Made by a program: the position numbers and the translations under genes. DNA of 64,000 bases from Streptomyces sp. NBC_01428 (lineage in GTDB: Bacteria; Actinomycetota; Actinomycetes; Streptomycetales; Streptomycetaceae): positions 6,262,001 through 6,326,000 of the forward strand of contig NZ_CP109499.1 in assembly GCF_036231965.1 (NCBI RefSeq), read 5' to 3'. Each line of letters starts with the position of its first letter. The stretch's first letter is position 1. Below the pieces are notes generated by a model. That model was not told where the DNA came from. It was given only the letters and a program-made list of their open reading frames with translations, and made no database searches. Shown here in pieces: positions 18,534-27,117 of the stretch.

Positions 18534-19778
18534 TTACGAACCGACCTTGCGCTTGTTCCACACGTCGAAGCCGACCGCCGCGAGCAGCACCAGGCCCTTG
18601 ATGACCTGCTGCCAGTCGCTGCCGACGCCGACGAGGTTCATGCCGTTGTTCAGCACGCCCAGGACGAGACCGCCGATGATCGCGCCGAGGACCGTGCCCA
18701 CGCCGCCGCTCATCGACGCGCCGCCGATGAACGAGGCCGCGATCGCTTCGAGTTCGAAGTTCAGACCGGCCTTGGGCGAGGCCGCGTTGAAGCGGGCGGC
18801 GAAGACCAGACCCGCCAGGGCCGCGAGCATGCCCATGTTCAGGAAGACCAGGAAGGTGACCTTCTTGTCCTTCACGCCCGACAGCTTCGCCGCCGGGAGG
18901 TTGCCGCCGATCGCGTAGATGTGCCGGCCGATGACCGCGTTGCGCATCAGGTAGCCGAAGCCGGCGACCAGGACACCGAGGATCAGCAGGACCACCGGAG
19001 CGCCCTTGTAGCTGGCGAGCAGCAGGGTGACGGTGAACACCGCCGCGATCAGCGCGACGAGCTTGAGGAGGAAGAGGTTCCGGGGCAGGACGTCGAGGGA
19101 GAACTCCTGCTGCCGCTTGCGGTCGCGGACCTCCTGGAACACCACGAAGGCGATCAGGGCGATGCCCAGCAGCAGCGTGAGGTTGTGGTAGTTCGTGTCG
19201 GGTCCGACCTCGGGCAGGAAGCTGTTGGCGACCTTCTGCAGACCCTCGGGGAACGGGCCGATCGTCTGGCCCTTGAGGAAGATCTCGGTCAGGCCGCGGA
19301 AGGTCAGCATGCCCGCGAGGGTCACGATGAACGACGGTATGCCGAGGTACGCGATGAGGAAGCCCTGCGCGGCGCCCGCCGCCGCGCCGATGGCCAGACA
19401 CAGCACCAGGGCGAGCGGCCAGGAGAGGTCGTGGTTGACCATCAGCACGGCGCCGATCGCGCCCACGAACGCCGTCAGCGAGCCGACCGAGAGGTCGATG
19501 TGGCCGGCGATGATGACGAGCATCATGCCGATCGCGAGGATCAGGATGTAGCTGTTCTGCAGCACCAGGTTGGAGACGTTGCGGGGCAGCAGCAGGTCGC
19601 CGTCGGTCCACACGGCGAACAGCACCACGATCAGACCGAGGGCGAACAGCATGCCGTACTGCCGCATGTTGCGGCGCATGCCGTCCAGCATCAGCTGGAG
19701 CAGGCTCTCTCCCGTGTCCGAGCCGCTCTTGCCGGCCGGCGCGGGGGCCGGCGTCTTGGCGGTCACATCCGTGCTCAT
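18534..19778 (-). CDS. mmsB: Sugar ABC transporter permease (MmsB/XylH/GguB family)
   Basis: 414 residues with about ten hydrophobic helices in the BPD_transp_2 arrangement. The family signature IIAGHIDLSVGSLTAFVGAIGA lies near residues 88-110, and the C-terminal half carries GGASMSGGVGTVLGAIIGGLVLG and NNGMNLVGV. A cytoplasmic loop (VRDRKRQQEF) divides the halves. The ATG overlaps the TGA of the ATPase gene (ATGA), showing translational coupling. It forms the membrane pore for a pentose/galactose-type importer together with the preceding ATPase and binding lipoprotein. The symbol follows the common annotation of this family and does not fix the sugar. Confidence 0.9.
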   Translation of the reverse strand: MSTDVTAKTPAPAPAGKSGSDTGESLLQLMLDGMRRNMRQYGMLFALGLIVVLFAVWTDGDLLLPRNVSNLVLQNSYILILAIGMMLVIIAGHIDLSVGSLTAFVGAIGAVLMVNHDLSWPLALVLCLAIGAAAGAAQGFLIAYLGIPSFIVTLAGMLTFRGLTEIFLKGQTIGPFPEGLQKVANSFLPEVGPDTNYHNLTLLLGIALIAFVVFQEVRDRKRQQEFSLDVLPRNLFLLKLVALIAAVFTVTLLLASYKGAPVVLLILGVLVAGFGYLMRNAVIGRHIYAIGGNLPAAKLSGVKDKKVTFLVFLNMGMLAALAGLVFAARFNAASPKAGLNFELEAIAASFIGGASMSGGVGTVLGAIIGGLVLGVLNNGMNLVGVGSDWQQVIKGLVLLAAVGFDVWNKRKVGS

Positions 19779-21325
19779 CGGCTTACCTCTTTGTCCTTTG
19801 TCATCTGACGCATCAGCGATTCCTGCGAGGCTTCCGCCCGCGAGAACTCACCCGTCAGCCGTCCCGCTGCCATCGTGTAGATGCGGTCGCACATGCCGAG
19901 CAGCTCCGGCAGCTCGGAGGAGATGAAGACGACCGCCTTGCCCTCGGCCGCCAGCCGGTCGATGACCGTGTAGATCTCGAACTTGGCGCCCACGTCGATC
20001 CCGCGGGTCGGCTCGTCGAGGATCAGCACCTCGGGCCCCGCGAAGATCCACTTGCTGAGGACGACCTTCTGCTGGTTGCCGCCCGACAGCTTGCCCACCG
20101 GCTCGAAGACGGTCGGCGCCTTGATGTTCATGGAGGTGCGGAAGCCCTCGGAGACCTGCCGCTCCTCGTGCTCGTCGACGATGCCGCGCCGGGCGACCTT
20201 GCCCAGGGAGCTGAGCGTGATGTTGCGGTTGATCGTGTCGATGAGGTTGAGGCCGTAGTGCTTGCGGTCCTCGGTGACGTACGCGATCCCGTGCCCGACC
20301 GCCTGGGACACGGTCTTCGTCCGGACCTCCTCGCCGTCCCTGAGCACCGTGCCGCCCGCGTAGCGGCCGTAGGAGCGCCCGAAGACGTTCATCGCCAGTT
20401 CGGTGCGCCCGGCGCCCATGAGTCCGGCGATGCCGACGATCTCCCCGCGCCGCACGGAGATCGACACGTCGTCGACCACCTTGCGCTGCTGGTCGATCGG
20501 GTGGAACACGGTCCAGTCGCGGATCTCCAGGGCGGGCGCGGCGCCCGCCTCGGGGTGGTGCGGGGTCCGCTCCGGGAAGCGGTGTTCCAGGTCGCGGCCG
20601 ACCATGCCGCTGATGATCCGGTCCTCGGTGGTCTCCGCCGCCTTCACGTCGAGCGTCTCGATGGTCCGCCCGTCGCGCAGGATGGTCACCGAGTCCGCGA
20701 CCCGCTCGATCTCGTTCAGCTTGTGGGAGATGATGATCGAGGTCATGCCCTGGTTCTTCAGCTCCAGGATGAGATCCAGGAGTTTGCCGCTGTCCTCGTC
20801 GTTCAGGGCGGCGGTCGGCTCGTCCAGGATGAGCAGCTTCACCTTCTTCGACAGCGCCTTCGCGATCTCGACGAGCTGCTGCTTGCCCACGCCGATGTCC
20901 GCGACGCGGGTCTGCGGGTTCTCGTCGAGCCCGACCCGCCGCAGCAGTTCGGACGCGTGCCGCAGCGTCTCGGTCCAGCTGATGAGTCCACGGGTGGCGT
21001 GTTCGTTGCCGAGGAAGATGTTCTCCGCGATGGAGAGGTACGGCACCAGGGCCAGTTCCTGGTGGATGATCACGATGCCGTGCTGCTCACTGGCCCTGAT
21101 GTCCTTGAACGTGCAGACCTCCGAGTCGAAGAGGATGTCCCCCTCGTAACTCCCGTGCGGGTGAACGCCGGAGAGGACCTTCATCAAGGTCGACTTGCCG
21201 GCGCCGTTCTCCCCGCAGATGGCATGGACCTCGCCCTGCTGGACGGTCAGAGTGACGTCCGACAGCGCCTTGACGCCGGGAAAGGTCTTGACGATCGAGC
21301 GCATTTCCAGGACGGGTCCCGCCAT
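19775..21325 (-). CDS. mmsA: Sugar ABC transporter ATP-binding protein (two-domain, MmsA/XylG family)
   Basis: 516 residues with two ABC cassettes, as in CUT2-class importers. The first has Walker A GENGAGKST (about residue 38), a signature region at VGKQQLVEIAKALSK and Walker B LLILDEPTAAL. The second lacks a canonical Walker A (GLMGAGRTE) but retains signature LSGGNQQKV and Walker B VLILDEPTRGIDVG, the usual asymmetry in this class. The ATG at 21325 has GGAAGG 7 nt upstream; the in-frame TTG five codons earlier lies inside that ribosome site. It lies 32 nt after the binding-protein gene and overlaps the permease gene. Confidence 0.92.
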   Translation of the reverse strand: MAGPVLEMRSIVKTFPGVKALSDVTLTVQQGEVHAICGENGAGKSTLMKVLSGVHPHGSYEGDILFDSEVCTFKDIRASEQHGIVIIHQELALVPYLSIAENIFLGNEHATRGLISWTETLRHASELLRRVGLDENPQTRVADIGVGKQQLVEIAKALSKKVKLLILDEPTAALNDEDSGKLLDLILELKNQGMTSIIISHKLNEIERVADSVTILRDGRTIETLDVKAAETTEDRIISGMVGRDLEHRFPERTPHHPEAGAAPALEIRDWTVFHPIDQQRKVVDDVSISVRRGEIVGIAGLMGAGRTELAMNVFGRSYGRYAGGTVLRDGEEVRTKTVSQAVGHGIAYVTEDRKHYGLNLIDTINRNITLSSLGKVARRGIVDEHEERQVSEGFRTSMNIKAPTVFEPVGKLSGGNQQKVVLSKWIFAGPEVLILDEPTRGIDVGAKFEIYTVIDRLAAEGKAVVFISSELPELLGMCDRIYTMAAGRLTGEFSRAEASQESLMRQMTKDKEVSR

Positions 21326-21357
21326 GGTCGTGCCTTCCAATCAGTAGGGGGCGGCGG

Positions 21358-22470
21358 TTACTTGAGGTCGGTGGCCTTGTAGTAGCCCGTGGTGACGAGC
21401 TCCTTCTCGTAGTTGGACTTGTCGACGCTGACCGGCTGCAGCAGGTACGCGGGGACGACCTTGGTGCCGTTGTCGTAGGTCTTGTCGTCGTTGATCTCGG
21501 GCTTCTTGCCCTTGAGCGCCGCGTCGACCATGTTCGAGGCCACCGTCGCCAGCTTGCGGGTGTCCTTGTAGACGGTCTGCGTCTGCTCGCCCCTGATGAT
21601 CGACTTCACCGACGCGAGTTCGGCGTCCTGGCCCGTGACGACCGGCAGCGGCTTGCTCTTGGAGCCGTAGTCGTCCGACTTCAGCGACGAGAGGATGCCG
21701 ATCGAGATGCCGTCGTAGGGCGACAGCACGGCGTCGACGTGCTCGCTCTTGTACGCCGAGGTGAGGATGTCGTCCATCCGCTTCTGCGCGGTGCCGCCGT
21801 CCCAGCGCAGCGTGGTGACCTGGGTGAGGTTGGTCTGCCCGGACCTCACGACGAGCTGCTTCTTGTCGATGTAGGGCTGGAGGACGTTCATCGCGCCCTG
21901 GAAGAAGTACTTCGTGTTGTTGTCGTCGTTGGAGCCGGCGAACAGCTCGATGTTGAACGGCCCCTTCTTGCTGCCGTCCTTCAGGCCGAGCTTGTCGACG
22001 ATGTAACCGCCCTGCAGCTCACCGACCTTGGTGTTGTCGAACGACGCGTAGTAGTTGACGTTCTTGCTGCCGAGGATCAGCCGGTCGTAGGAGATCACCG
22101 GGATCTTGGCGTCGGCGGCCTGCTGGAGCACGTTGTTCATCGACTTGTTGTCGATGGCGGCGATGATCAGCGCCTTCACACCCTGCGTGATCATGTTCTC
22201 GATCTGCGAGACCTGCTGGTCCGGGTCGTCCTCCCCGTACGCCAGCTTGGTCTTGTAGCCCTTCGACTGGAGGTTCTTGACGACGTTGTTGCCGTCGGCG
22301 ATCCAGCGCTCGGACGACTTGGTCGGCATCGAGATGCCGATCGTGGCGCCCTTCGTGCTGCCCCCCTTGTCGTCACTGCCGCCGTCGCTGTCCTGCCCGC
22401 AGGCGGACAGGGTGAGGGCGAGGGAGGCGGCACCGGCGATGGCGGCGATGGCGGCTCTGCGGTTGCGCAT
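21358..22470 (-). CDS. chvE: Sugar-binding lipoprotein of CUT2 ABC transporter (ChvE/XylF-like)
   Basis: 370 residues. The signal peptide ends in lipobox LTLSAC, anchoring the protein outside the membrane. The mature part is a periplasmic-binding type I fold with ISMPTKSSERWIADGNN, then VKALIIAAIDNKSMNNVLQQA and ISYDRLI, and a C-terminal hinge segment PLPVVTGQDAELASVKSIIRGEQ. The ERW and DRL positions match ChvE-type multiple-sugar receptors, which bind galactose, arabinose and glucose; ligand choice here is inferred, not shown. It heads the transporter genes and follows the TIM-barrel-like gene by 57 nt, so it may belong to one long operon starting near 25787. Confidence 0.88.
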   Translation of the reverse strand: MRNRRAAIAAIAGAASLALTLSACGQDSDGGSDDKGGSTKGATIGISMPTKSSERWIADGNNVVKNLQSKGYKTKLAYGEDDPDQQVSQIENMITQGVKALIIAAIDNKSMNNVLQQAADAKIPVISYDRLILGSKNVNYYASFDNTKVGELQGGYIVDKLGLKDGSKKGPFNIELFAGSNDDNNTKYFFQGAMNVLQPYIDKKQLVVRSGQTNLTQVTTLRWDGGTAQKRMDDILTSAYKSEHVDAVLSPYDGISIGILSSLKSDDYGSKSKPLPVVTGQDAELASVKSIIRGEQTQTVYKDTRKLATVASNMVDAALKGKKPEINDDKTYDNGTKVVPAYLLQPVSVDKSNYEKELVTTGYYKATDLK

Positions 22471-22527
22471 GATGATCAGTCCTTGTTCTTCTCGTCGTTG
22501 AGAGAGGGCAGCGGGTGGTGCGGCGGG

Positions 22528-23508
22528 TCAGAGCGGGGTGACATCGGTGGGAAAGCGGTGGAGCGGCCCGGGCATGCGGGAACCGAGCGGCGCCATGTCG
22601 CCGTCCGCGCCGTGCCGGGCGAGCAGGTCGAGCGCGAGCCGGCCGCGCCGTACGCGCTCCCGGGCGGTGCTCAGGGTCAGGTCCCGCAGATGGGTGCCGT
22701 ACGGGTAGATCCCGGGGGCCTTGGACAGCCCGAACTTCAGATAGAGCGGTGCGCCGCGCCGGATCAGCTCGGCGACCTCGTACATCCGCACGTACCCGCC
22801 GAGGTCGTCGGGGGCCTCGATGTACATGTCCATGGGGGCGGCGGAGATCCGCCGGATCTCGGTCAGGTGACTGAGCGTCAGGTCGCTCGGCACGTTGACC
22901 GAGTCGGCGCCGAGGTGCTCGTACACCGCGTACGCGGCCGGGTTGACCGGGCCGATCAGCGCCGAGACCTTGAGGGTGGTGTCCGCCGGGATGATCCCCG
23001 CGGTGCGCGCCCGGTGCAGCGTCCACAGCACCCCCTCGTCCGCGACGAGCAGGCACTTGACCCCCAGCTCGGTGGCGCGGACGGCGTCCTCGACGCAGCC
23101 GGCGACCGCGTCGTGGCCGCGGGCGCGCAGCCCGCCGCCGCGCGAGTCGGTGCGGACCGAGGCGCCGATGTCCCAGGTGCCGCGCGGGCCGGTGAAGAGG
23201 CAGAGCTCGATGTCGCGTTCACCGGTGGCCTCGACCATCTCGGTGATCTCGGCGTCGGTGAGCATCCAGACACCGCTGCCCTGGCTGATCCGGTGGATCG
23301 GCACGTCGAGCCGCGAGGACTCCTTGAGGACCGCGGCCAGCGCCTCGGGGCCCTCGACGGAGGGCACCTCGGTGCGCCAGCGGCCGCCTCCCGGGAAGGT
23401 GTGCGGCGAGGTGTCGGCGGGGGAGAGGGCGGGCGCGCCCAGGCCCAGCGCGGCGAGCGCCCGCTCGCCGGGTCGCCGGGCCGCCGTGGGAGAGGCATCG
23501 GTCGTCAC
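22528..23508 (-). CDS. TIM-barrel-like protein of unknown function, peptidase-U32-like, in sugar operon
   Basis: 326 residues. I do not recognise a defined enzyme; the repeated beta-alpha pattern (VKCLLVADEGVLWTLHRAR, then LKVSALIGPVNPAAYAVYEHLG, then SVNVPSDLTLSHLTEIRRIS and PMDMYIEAPDDLGGYVRMYEV) fits a TIM barrel, and close relatives are sometimes labelled U32 peptidases. No obvious metal or Schiff-base signature is seen. The position between the MDR dehydrogenase and the sugar-binding protein suggests a catabolic step such as an aldolase- or epimerase-like reaction; this is inference. GTG at 23508 has GAAGGA upstream, and an IclR-type palindrome ends 14 bp before the start. Confidence 0.7.
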   Translation of the reverse strand: MTTDASPTAARRPGERALAALGLGAPALSPADTSPHTFPGGGRWRTEVPSVEGPEALAAVLKESSRLDVPIHRISQGSGVWMLTDAEITEMVEATGERDIELCLFTGPRGTWDIGASVRTDSRGGGLRARGHDAVAGCVEDAVRATELGVKCLLVADEGVLWTLHRARTAGIIPADTTLKVSALIGPVNPAAYAVYEHLGADSVNVPSDLTLSHLTEIRRISAAPMDMYIEAPDDLGGYVRMYEVAELIRRGAPLYLKFGLSKAPGIYPYGTHLRDLTLSTARERVRRGRLALDLLARHGADGDMAPLGSRMPGPLHRFPTDVTPL

Positions 23509-23521
23509 AGGCTGTCCTTCA

Positions 23522-23539
23522 CGTTCGATATTTCGGACA
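23522..23539. promoter_or_regulatory. IclR-type operator upstream of the TIM-barrel-like gene
   Basis: CGTTCGATA-TTTCGGACA matches the consensus TGTTCGAAA-TTTCGAACA at 15 of 18 positions and lies immediately before the gene's ribosome site. Confidence 0.6.
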
Positions 23540-23628
23540 AGGTTCGCGTCTTGGGGTGTGCGGAGACCCGGGGAGTACGCCGGCACGGGACTGTCAGGAA
23601 GCCCCGCACCGGCGTACGGCTCGGGTGG

Positions 23629-24633
23629 TCACGGTTTCAGCAGGACCTTGCCGACCTCGGGGTCACCGGACCCCACCAGCTCGATCGCCTCCGCGAACGC
23701 GGCGAGCGGCAGCTCGTGCGTCACCAGGGGCGTCGGGTTCAGCAGTCCGGCGCCGAACACCCGGACCGTGTGCGCCCAGGCGTCCGGCGGTGCTCCGAAC
23801 ACGGTGTGCACCTCCAGCTGCCGTACGACCAGGTCGGTCGGGTCGAGGCCCTCCGCGCCCGGCGCCGGGATCCCCGTGAGGACCAGGCGTCCGCCGCGCC
23901 GCAGCAGGGAGGCGGCGGTGCGCGCGGCGGACGCCGATCCCGCGGTCTCCACGACGACGTCGAAGCCGCCGGGGAGTTCCTCGTCGCGGGTACGGAAACC
24001 GGTGGCGCCGAACTCCTTCGCCAGCGCGGCCCGGTCGGGGCGGGTGCCCACCACGAGCAGCTCGGCGGGGGAGCCCGCCCGGAGGAACTGCACCGCGAAC
24101 ATCCCGAGCGTTCCGGTGCCCACCACGGCCACCCGCTCACCGGGCAGCGCGTTCGCCTTGAGGGCGGCGGCCGCGATGCAGGCGGCCGGCTCCAGCAGGG
24201 CGGCGGCGGTCAGGTCGGCGGTGTCGGGCAGCACGTGGAGCAGCCGTGCCGGGAGCGTCAGCGTGGCCGCCATCGCGCCGGGAACGGTGAAGCCGGTCTC
24301 CTCGTATCCCGCCGTGCACAGGGTCGTCTCGCCCGCGTGGCAGCGGTCGCAGACCTGGCAGTTGCGGAAGCCCTCGCCGACGACCTTGCGGCCGGTGAGC
24401 GTCGCGGGGACGCCGGCTCCGACCTCCTCCACGGTCCCGGACCACTCGTGCCCGGGGGTGAGGGGGTAACGCACGTACCCTTCGGGCCGGTTGCCCTGGT
24501 AGACCTCGCGGTCGCTGCCGCAGATGCCGACCGCGTGCACCCGCACGAGCGCCTCGCCCGCCGCGGGCCGCACCGGCTCGTGCGGGACCAGCCGGTGCTC
24601 GCCCGGCCTGTCGACGACGACCGCGGTACTCAC
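23629..24633 (-). CDS. Zinc-dependent MDR alcohol/sugar dehydrogenase
   Basis: 334 residues. The catalytic zinc ligands are Cys in GICGSDREVYQG (about residue 37) and His-Glu in TPGHEWSGTVEEVG (about 61-62). The structural zinc lobe is CQVCDRCHAGETTLC. The NAD(P) fold shows VAVVGTGTLGMFAVQFL near 168-184. GTG overlaps the TGA of the dehydratase (GTGA), so both are co-translated. In this context it probably oxidises an aldose such as galactose or fucose to a lactone, the substrate of the SMP-30 enzyme; sugar specificity is inferred. Confidence 0.87.
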   Translation of the reverse strand: MSTAVVVDRPGEHRLVPHEPVRPAAGEALVRVHAVGICGSDREVYQGNRPEGYVRYPLTPGHEWSGTVEEVGAGVPATLTGRKVVGEGFRNCQVCDRCHAGETTLCTAGYEETGFTVPGAMAATLTLPARLLHVLPDTADLTAAALLEPAACIAAAALKANALPGERVAVVGTGTLGMFAVQFLRAGSPAELLVVGTRPDRAALAKEFGATGFRTRDEELPGGFDVVVETAGSASAARTAASLLRRGGRLVLTGIPAPGAEGLDPTDLVVRQLEVHTVFGAPPDAWAHTVRVFGAGLLNPTPLVTHELPLAAFAEAIELVGSGDPEVGKVLLKP

Positions 24634-25787
24634 GCGTTCCCCTTGGGCCTGCGCTGCTCCCAGCCGTCCGCCCAGAGGTCGAACCGGGCCTGCTGCTGGG
24701 GGAACTCGGCCGCCGCGTCGACGTCCAGCTCGACGCCCAGACCGGGTTCGTGGGACAGCTCGAAGTAGCCGTCCACGACCTGCGGGGCGCCCTTCACGAC
24801 CTTCTTGATCTCCGCGTCCGCGAAGTCGTTGAAGTGCTCCAGGATCTTGAAGTTCGGTGTGCTGAAGCCGACTTGGAGGGAGGCCGCGGTCAGGACCGGG
24901 CCGCCGACGTTGTGCGGCGCGACCAGCACGTAGTGGGCCTCGGCGGTGGCGGCGAGCTTGCGGGTCTCCCAGATGCCGCCGATGTGGCCGACGTCCGGCT
25001 GGATGATGTCGACGGCCTGGCTCTCGAAGAGTTCGCGGAACTCGATCCGGTCGTGGATCCGTTCGCCGGTGGCGACCGGGATGTCGACCTTGGCGGCCAC
25101 CTTCTCCAGCGCCTTGAGGTTCTCCGGCGGCACCGGCTCCTCCAGCCACGCGGGCTGGAACGGCGCGAGCTCGCGGGCCAGCCGGACCGCGGTCGACGGG
25201 GAGAACCGGCCGTGCATCTCCAGCATCAGCTCGGTCTCCGGGCCGATCGCGTCGCGCACCGCCTCGATGAGCGACACCGAGTAGAGCGTGGCCTCGTGGT
25301 CCAGCTCGAAGTGGCCGGTGCCGAACGGGTCGATCTTCAGGGCCCGGTAACCGCGCGCGACGACCTCCTGGGCGGCCTTGTGGTAGGCCTCCGGGGTCCG
25401 CTCGGTGGTGTACCAGCCGTTGGCGTACGCCTTCACCTTGTCGGTGACCTTGCCGCCGAGGAGCTGCCATACCGGCACCCCGAGCGCCTTGCCCTTGATG
25501 TCCCAGCAGGCCATCTCGATGACCGCGACGCCGGACATCACGATCTCGCCGGCGCGACCGTAGTCGCCGTACTTCATCCGGCGGACCAGGTCCTCGACAG
25601 CGAAGGGGTCCGAGCCGAGAATGTGGTTGGTCCGGGCCTCGTGCAGGTAGCCGATCAGCGCGTCGGTGTGGCCCAGCATCCGGGTCTCGCCGACTCCGGT
25701 GATGCCCTCGTCGGTGTGCACCTGGACGTAGGTCAGGTTCCGCCAGGGTGTCCCGACCACGTGTGTGGTGATTCCCGTGATGCGCAC
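24630..25787 (-). CDS. Enolase-superfamily sugar-acid dehydratase (mandelate racemase subgroup, galactonate/gluconate dehydratase-like)
   Basis: 385 residues from GTG. An N-terminal capping domain is followed by a modified TIM barrel. Metal and catalytic motifs of the mandelate-racemase subgroup are visible: LKIDPFG near residue 160, LMLEMHGRF near 200, WLEEPVPPENL near 226, ATGERIHDR near 252, and the base His in VAPHNVGGP near 303. Such enzymes dehydrate aldonates to 2-keto-3-deoxy acids. It is the first gene of the minus-strand sugar run and carries two copies of the IclR-type motif upstream. The precise aldonate is unknown. No KDG kinase or aldolase gene is recognisable in the window. Confidence 0.88.
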   Translation of the reverse strand: MRITGITTHVVGTPWRNLTYVQVHTDEGITGVGETRMLGHTDALIGYLHEARTNHILGSDPFAVEDLVRRMKYGDYGRAGEIVMSGVAVIEMACWDIKGKALGVPVWQLLGGKVTDKVKAYANGWYTTERTPEAYHKAAQEVVARGYRALKIDPFGTGHFELDHEATLYSVSLIEAVRDAIGPETELMLEMHGRFSPSTAVRLARELAPFQPAWLEEPVPPENLKALEKVAAKVDIPVATGERIHDRIEFRELFESQAVDIIQPDVGHIGGIWETRKLAATAEAHYVLVAPHNVGGPVLTAASLQVGFSTPNFKILEHFNDFADAEIKKVVKGAPQVVDGYFELSHEPGLGVELDVDAAAEFPQQQARFDLWADGWEQRRPKGNA

Positions 25788-26100
25788 GGCAGTTGCCCCC
25801 TGTGCTTCTCTGTTCGAAATTTCGTCACACGTTCGAAATGCTGGCGTGACAGTAGAGACGCGGCCCGGGGGGTGTCAATGGTTCGCGCAGAGAACGGTTT
25901 CGGCGGGCCTCGCGCGGGACAGTGTCGTGCGGCGGGGCCGTGTGCCGGGGGAGGCCTCGCGCGGGCGGCGCCGGTGGTGCGGATGGAGGGAAATGGCCGG
26001 GGGTGTCGCGTACCGCCATGCCGGAACTCCGGGTTCCGCACAGAACTTTCACAGGCGCGCCTAGGAACGTTACCGAGGGTGAACTTAGTCTTCCCGCGTC
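25788..26100. other. Divergent intergenic region with IclR operators and promoters
   Basis: This 313-bp gap separates the dehydratase (minus) from the zinc-ribbon protein (plus). It holds the two IclR-type sites described separately, a GGAAC-containing stretch at 26064-26068, and a TAGTCT box 9 nt before the ATG at 26101. No small ORF with a convincing ribosome site or RNA gene was seen. Confidence 0.5.
25811..25847. promoter_or_regulatory. Tandem IclR-type operators upstream of the sugar-acid dehydratase operon
   Basis: Site A (25811-25828) has a perfect left half TGTTCGAAA followed by TTTCG; site B (25830-25847) begins CGTTCGAAA. The two left halves are spaced 19 bp apart. They share the palindrome found before the IclR gene and before the TIM-barrel-like gene. 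Confidence 0.65.
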
Positions 26101-27021
26101 ATGGACTACTGCCACGCGTGCCGACGGCACCTCAACGGCGCCCTTGCCTGCCCCGGGTGCGGCATCCCGGTCGAGGGCCTCCGCGCCGAAGAACCCCGGG
26201 TCCCCGCCGAACGGCCCGGCGCGCGGGAGCGGGACGCCGACCCGGTCTACGGTGCCGTCTACGACGGAGGGGTCGCGTACGACCAGGGAACCGTCTACGA
26301 CGGCGGCACCTCATACGGGGACGGCACCTCGTACGACGACGGCACCCCGTACGGGGAGGGCACTGCGTACGACGGCGGCACCACATACGACGACGACGCC
26401 TCCCGCGGCGCCGACTCCGCTGCCGGCGACGGGAGTTCGCGTGATCCGGGGCATCCGGACGATCCGGTCGGTCCGGGCGAGCCGGAGGAGCTGGAGGGGC
26501 CGGACGCGGAGGGCGGTACCAGCCGCCGTGACCGCAAGGCCGCAGCGCACCGCAGGCGCCGCCGCCGCACCGTGTTCGTCGTGGCCGGCTTCGTCCTCGC
26601 CGCGGGCGGTCTGAGTCTCGCCGAACTCGGCGTCGACGCACCCGGGTTGGGTCCCAGCCCGGCGGCGGCCGGCGGTGAGTCGCCCGACGGTTCGGCGGCC
26701 GAGGCGAAGGACGCCGCGCAGCCGAAGGCCGGCACGCCGGGCCCCGGTGACGCCTCGGCCGGACGGACACCCGACGCCTCGGCCTCGCCCTCGGCCTCCG
26801 GTTCACCCTCCGCGTCCGCGTCCGCGACGAGCGCGAAGGGCACCAAGGACGCCCAGTCGGCGACCGCGGGCACGCTCCCGAACCGGCCCTCGAAGACGGC
26901 GCCCGCCCCCTCGGCCTCGCGGACCTCGACCCCCGCCACGACGGCCCCGACGACCTCGGCCCCGCCGCCGGACCCGGCCCCCTCGGAGACGTGCAGCCGC
27001 TTCCTGTGGTGGTGCGCCTAG
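26101..27021 (+). CDS. SCO2400-family zinc-ribbon membrane protein with tandem repeats
   Basis: 306 residues. An N-terminal zinc ribbon is formed by C4, C7, C17 and C20 (CHAC and CPGC). Residues 54-101 are eight hexapeptides of the form YDGGTx. An Arg-rich patch (HRRRRRR) precedes one membrane helix (about residues 157-175: VFVVAGFVLAAGGLSLAEL). The remaining ~130 residues are Ser/Pro/Thr/Ala-rich and end in CSRFLWWCA with two cysteines. I recall this family in Streptomyces under the SCO2400 name; its function is unknown. The topology suggests a cytoplasmic zinc ribbon and a wall-crossing, probably glycosylated, tail. Confidence 0.75.
   Translation: MDYCHACRRHLNGALACPGCGIPVEGLRAEEPRVPAERPGARERDADPVYGAVYDGGVAYDQGTVYDGGTSYGDGTSYDDGTPYGEGTAYDGGTTYDDDASRGADSAAGDGSSRDPGHPDDPVGPGEPEELEGPDAEGGTSRRDRKAAAHRRRRRRTVFVVAGFVLAAGGLSLAELGVDAPGLGPSPAAAGGESPDGSAAEAKDAAQPKAGTPGPGDASAGRTPDASASPSASGSPSASASATSAKGTKDAQSATAGTLPNRPSKTAPAPSASRTSTPATTAPTTSAPPPDPAPSETCSRFLWWCA
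26260..26403 (+). repeat. 18-bp minisatellite encoding YDGGTx hexapeptides
   Basis: Eight in-frame units of 18 bp encode YDGGVA, YDQGTV, YDGGTS, YGDGTS, YDDGTP, YGEGTA, YDGGTT and YDDDAS. The tyrosines are constant; Asp/Gly/Glu vary. Confidence 0.85.
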
Positions 27022-27117
27022 CATCTGCCGTCCGGGTCGTGCCGGACCGCGGGGAGCGGGTCCCCGGGGAACGGGTCCCCAAGGCTCCCGGGACTCCCGG
27101 GCCCGCGTGCGGCACGG

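Noticed and set aside
17346..19808. 820-codon plus-strand open frame opposite the mutarotase and permease genes
   Set aside because: Spans two real genes on the other strand and has no recognisable motif.
26260..26403. Possible CRISPR-like array
   Set aside because: Units are 18 bp, contiguous without spacers and in frame; it is a coding minisatellite.
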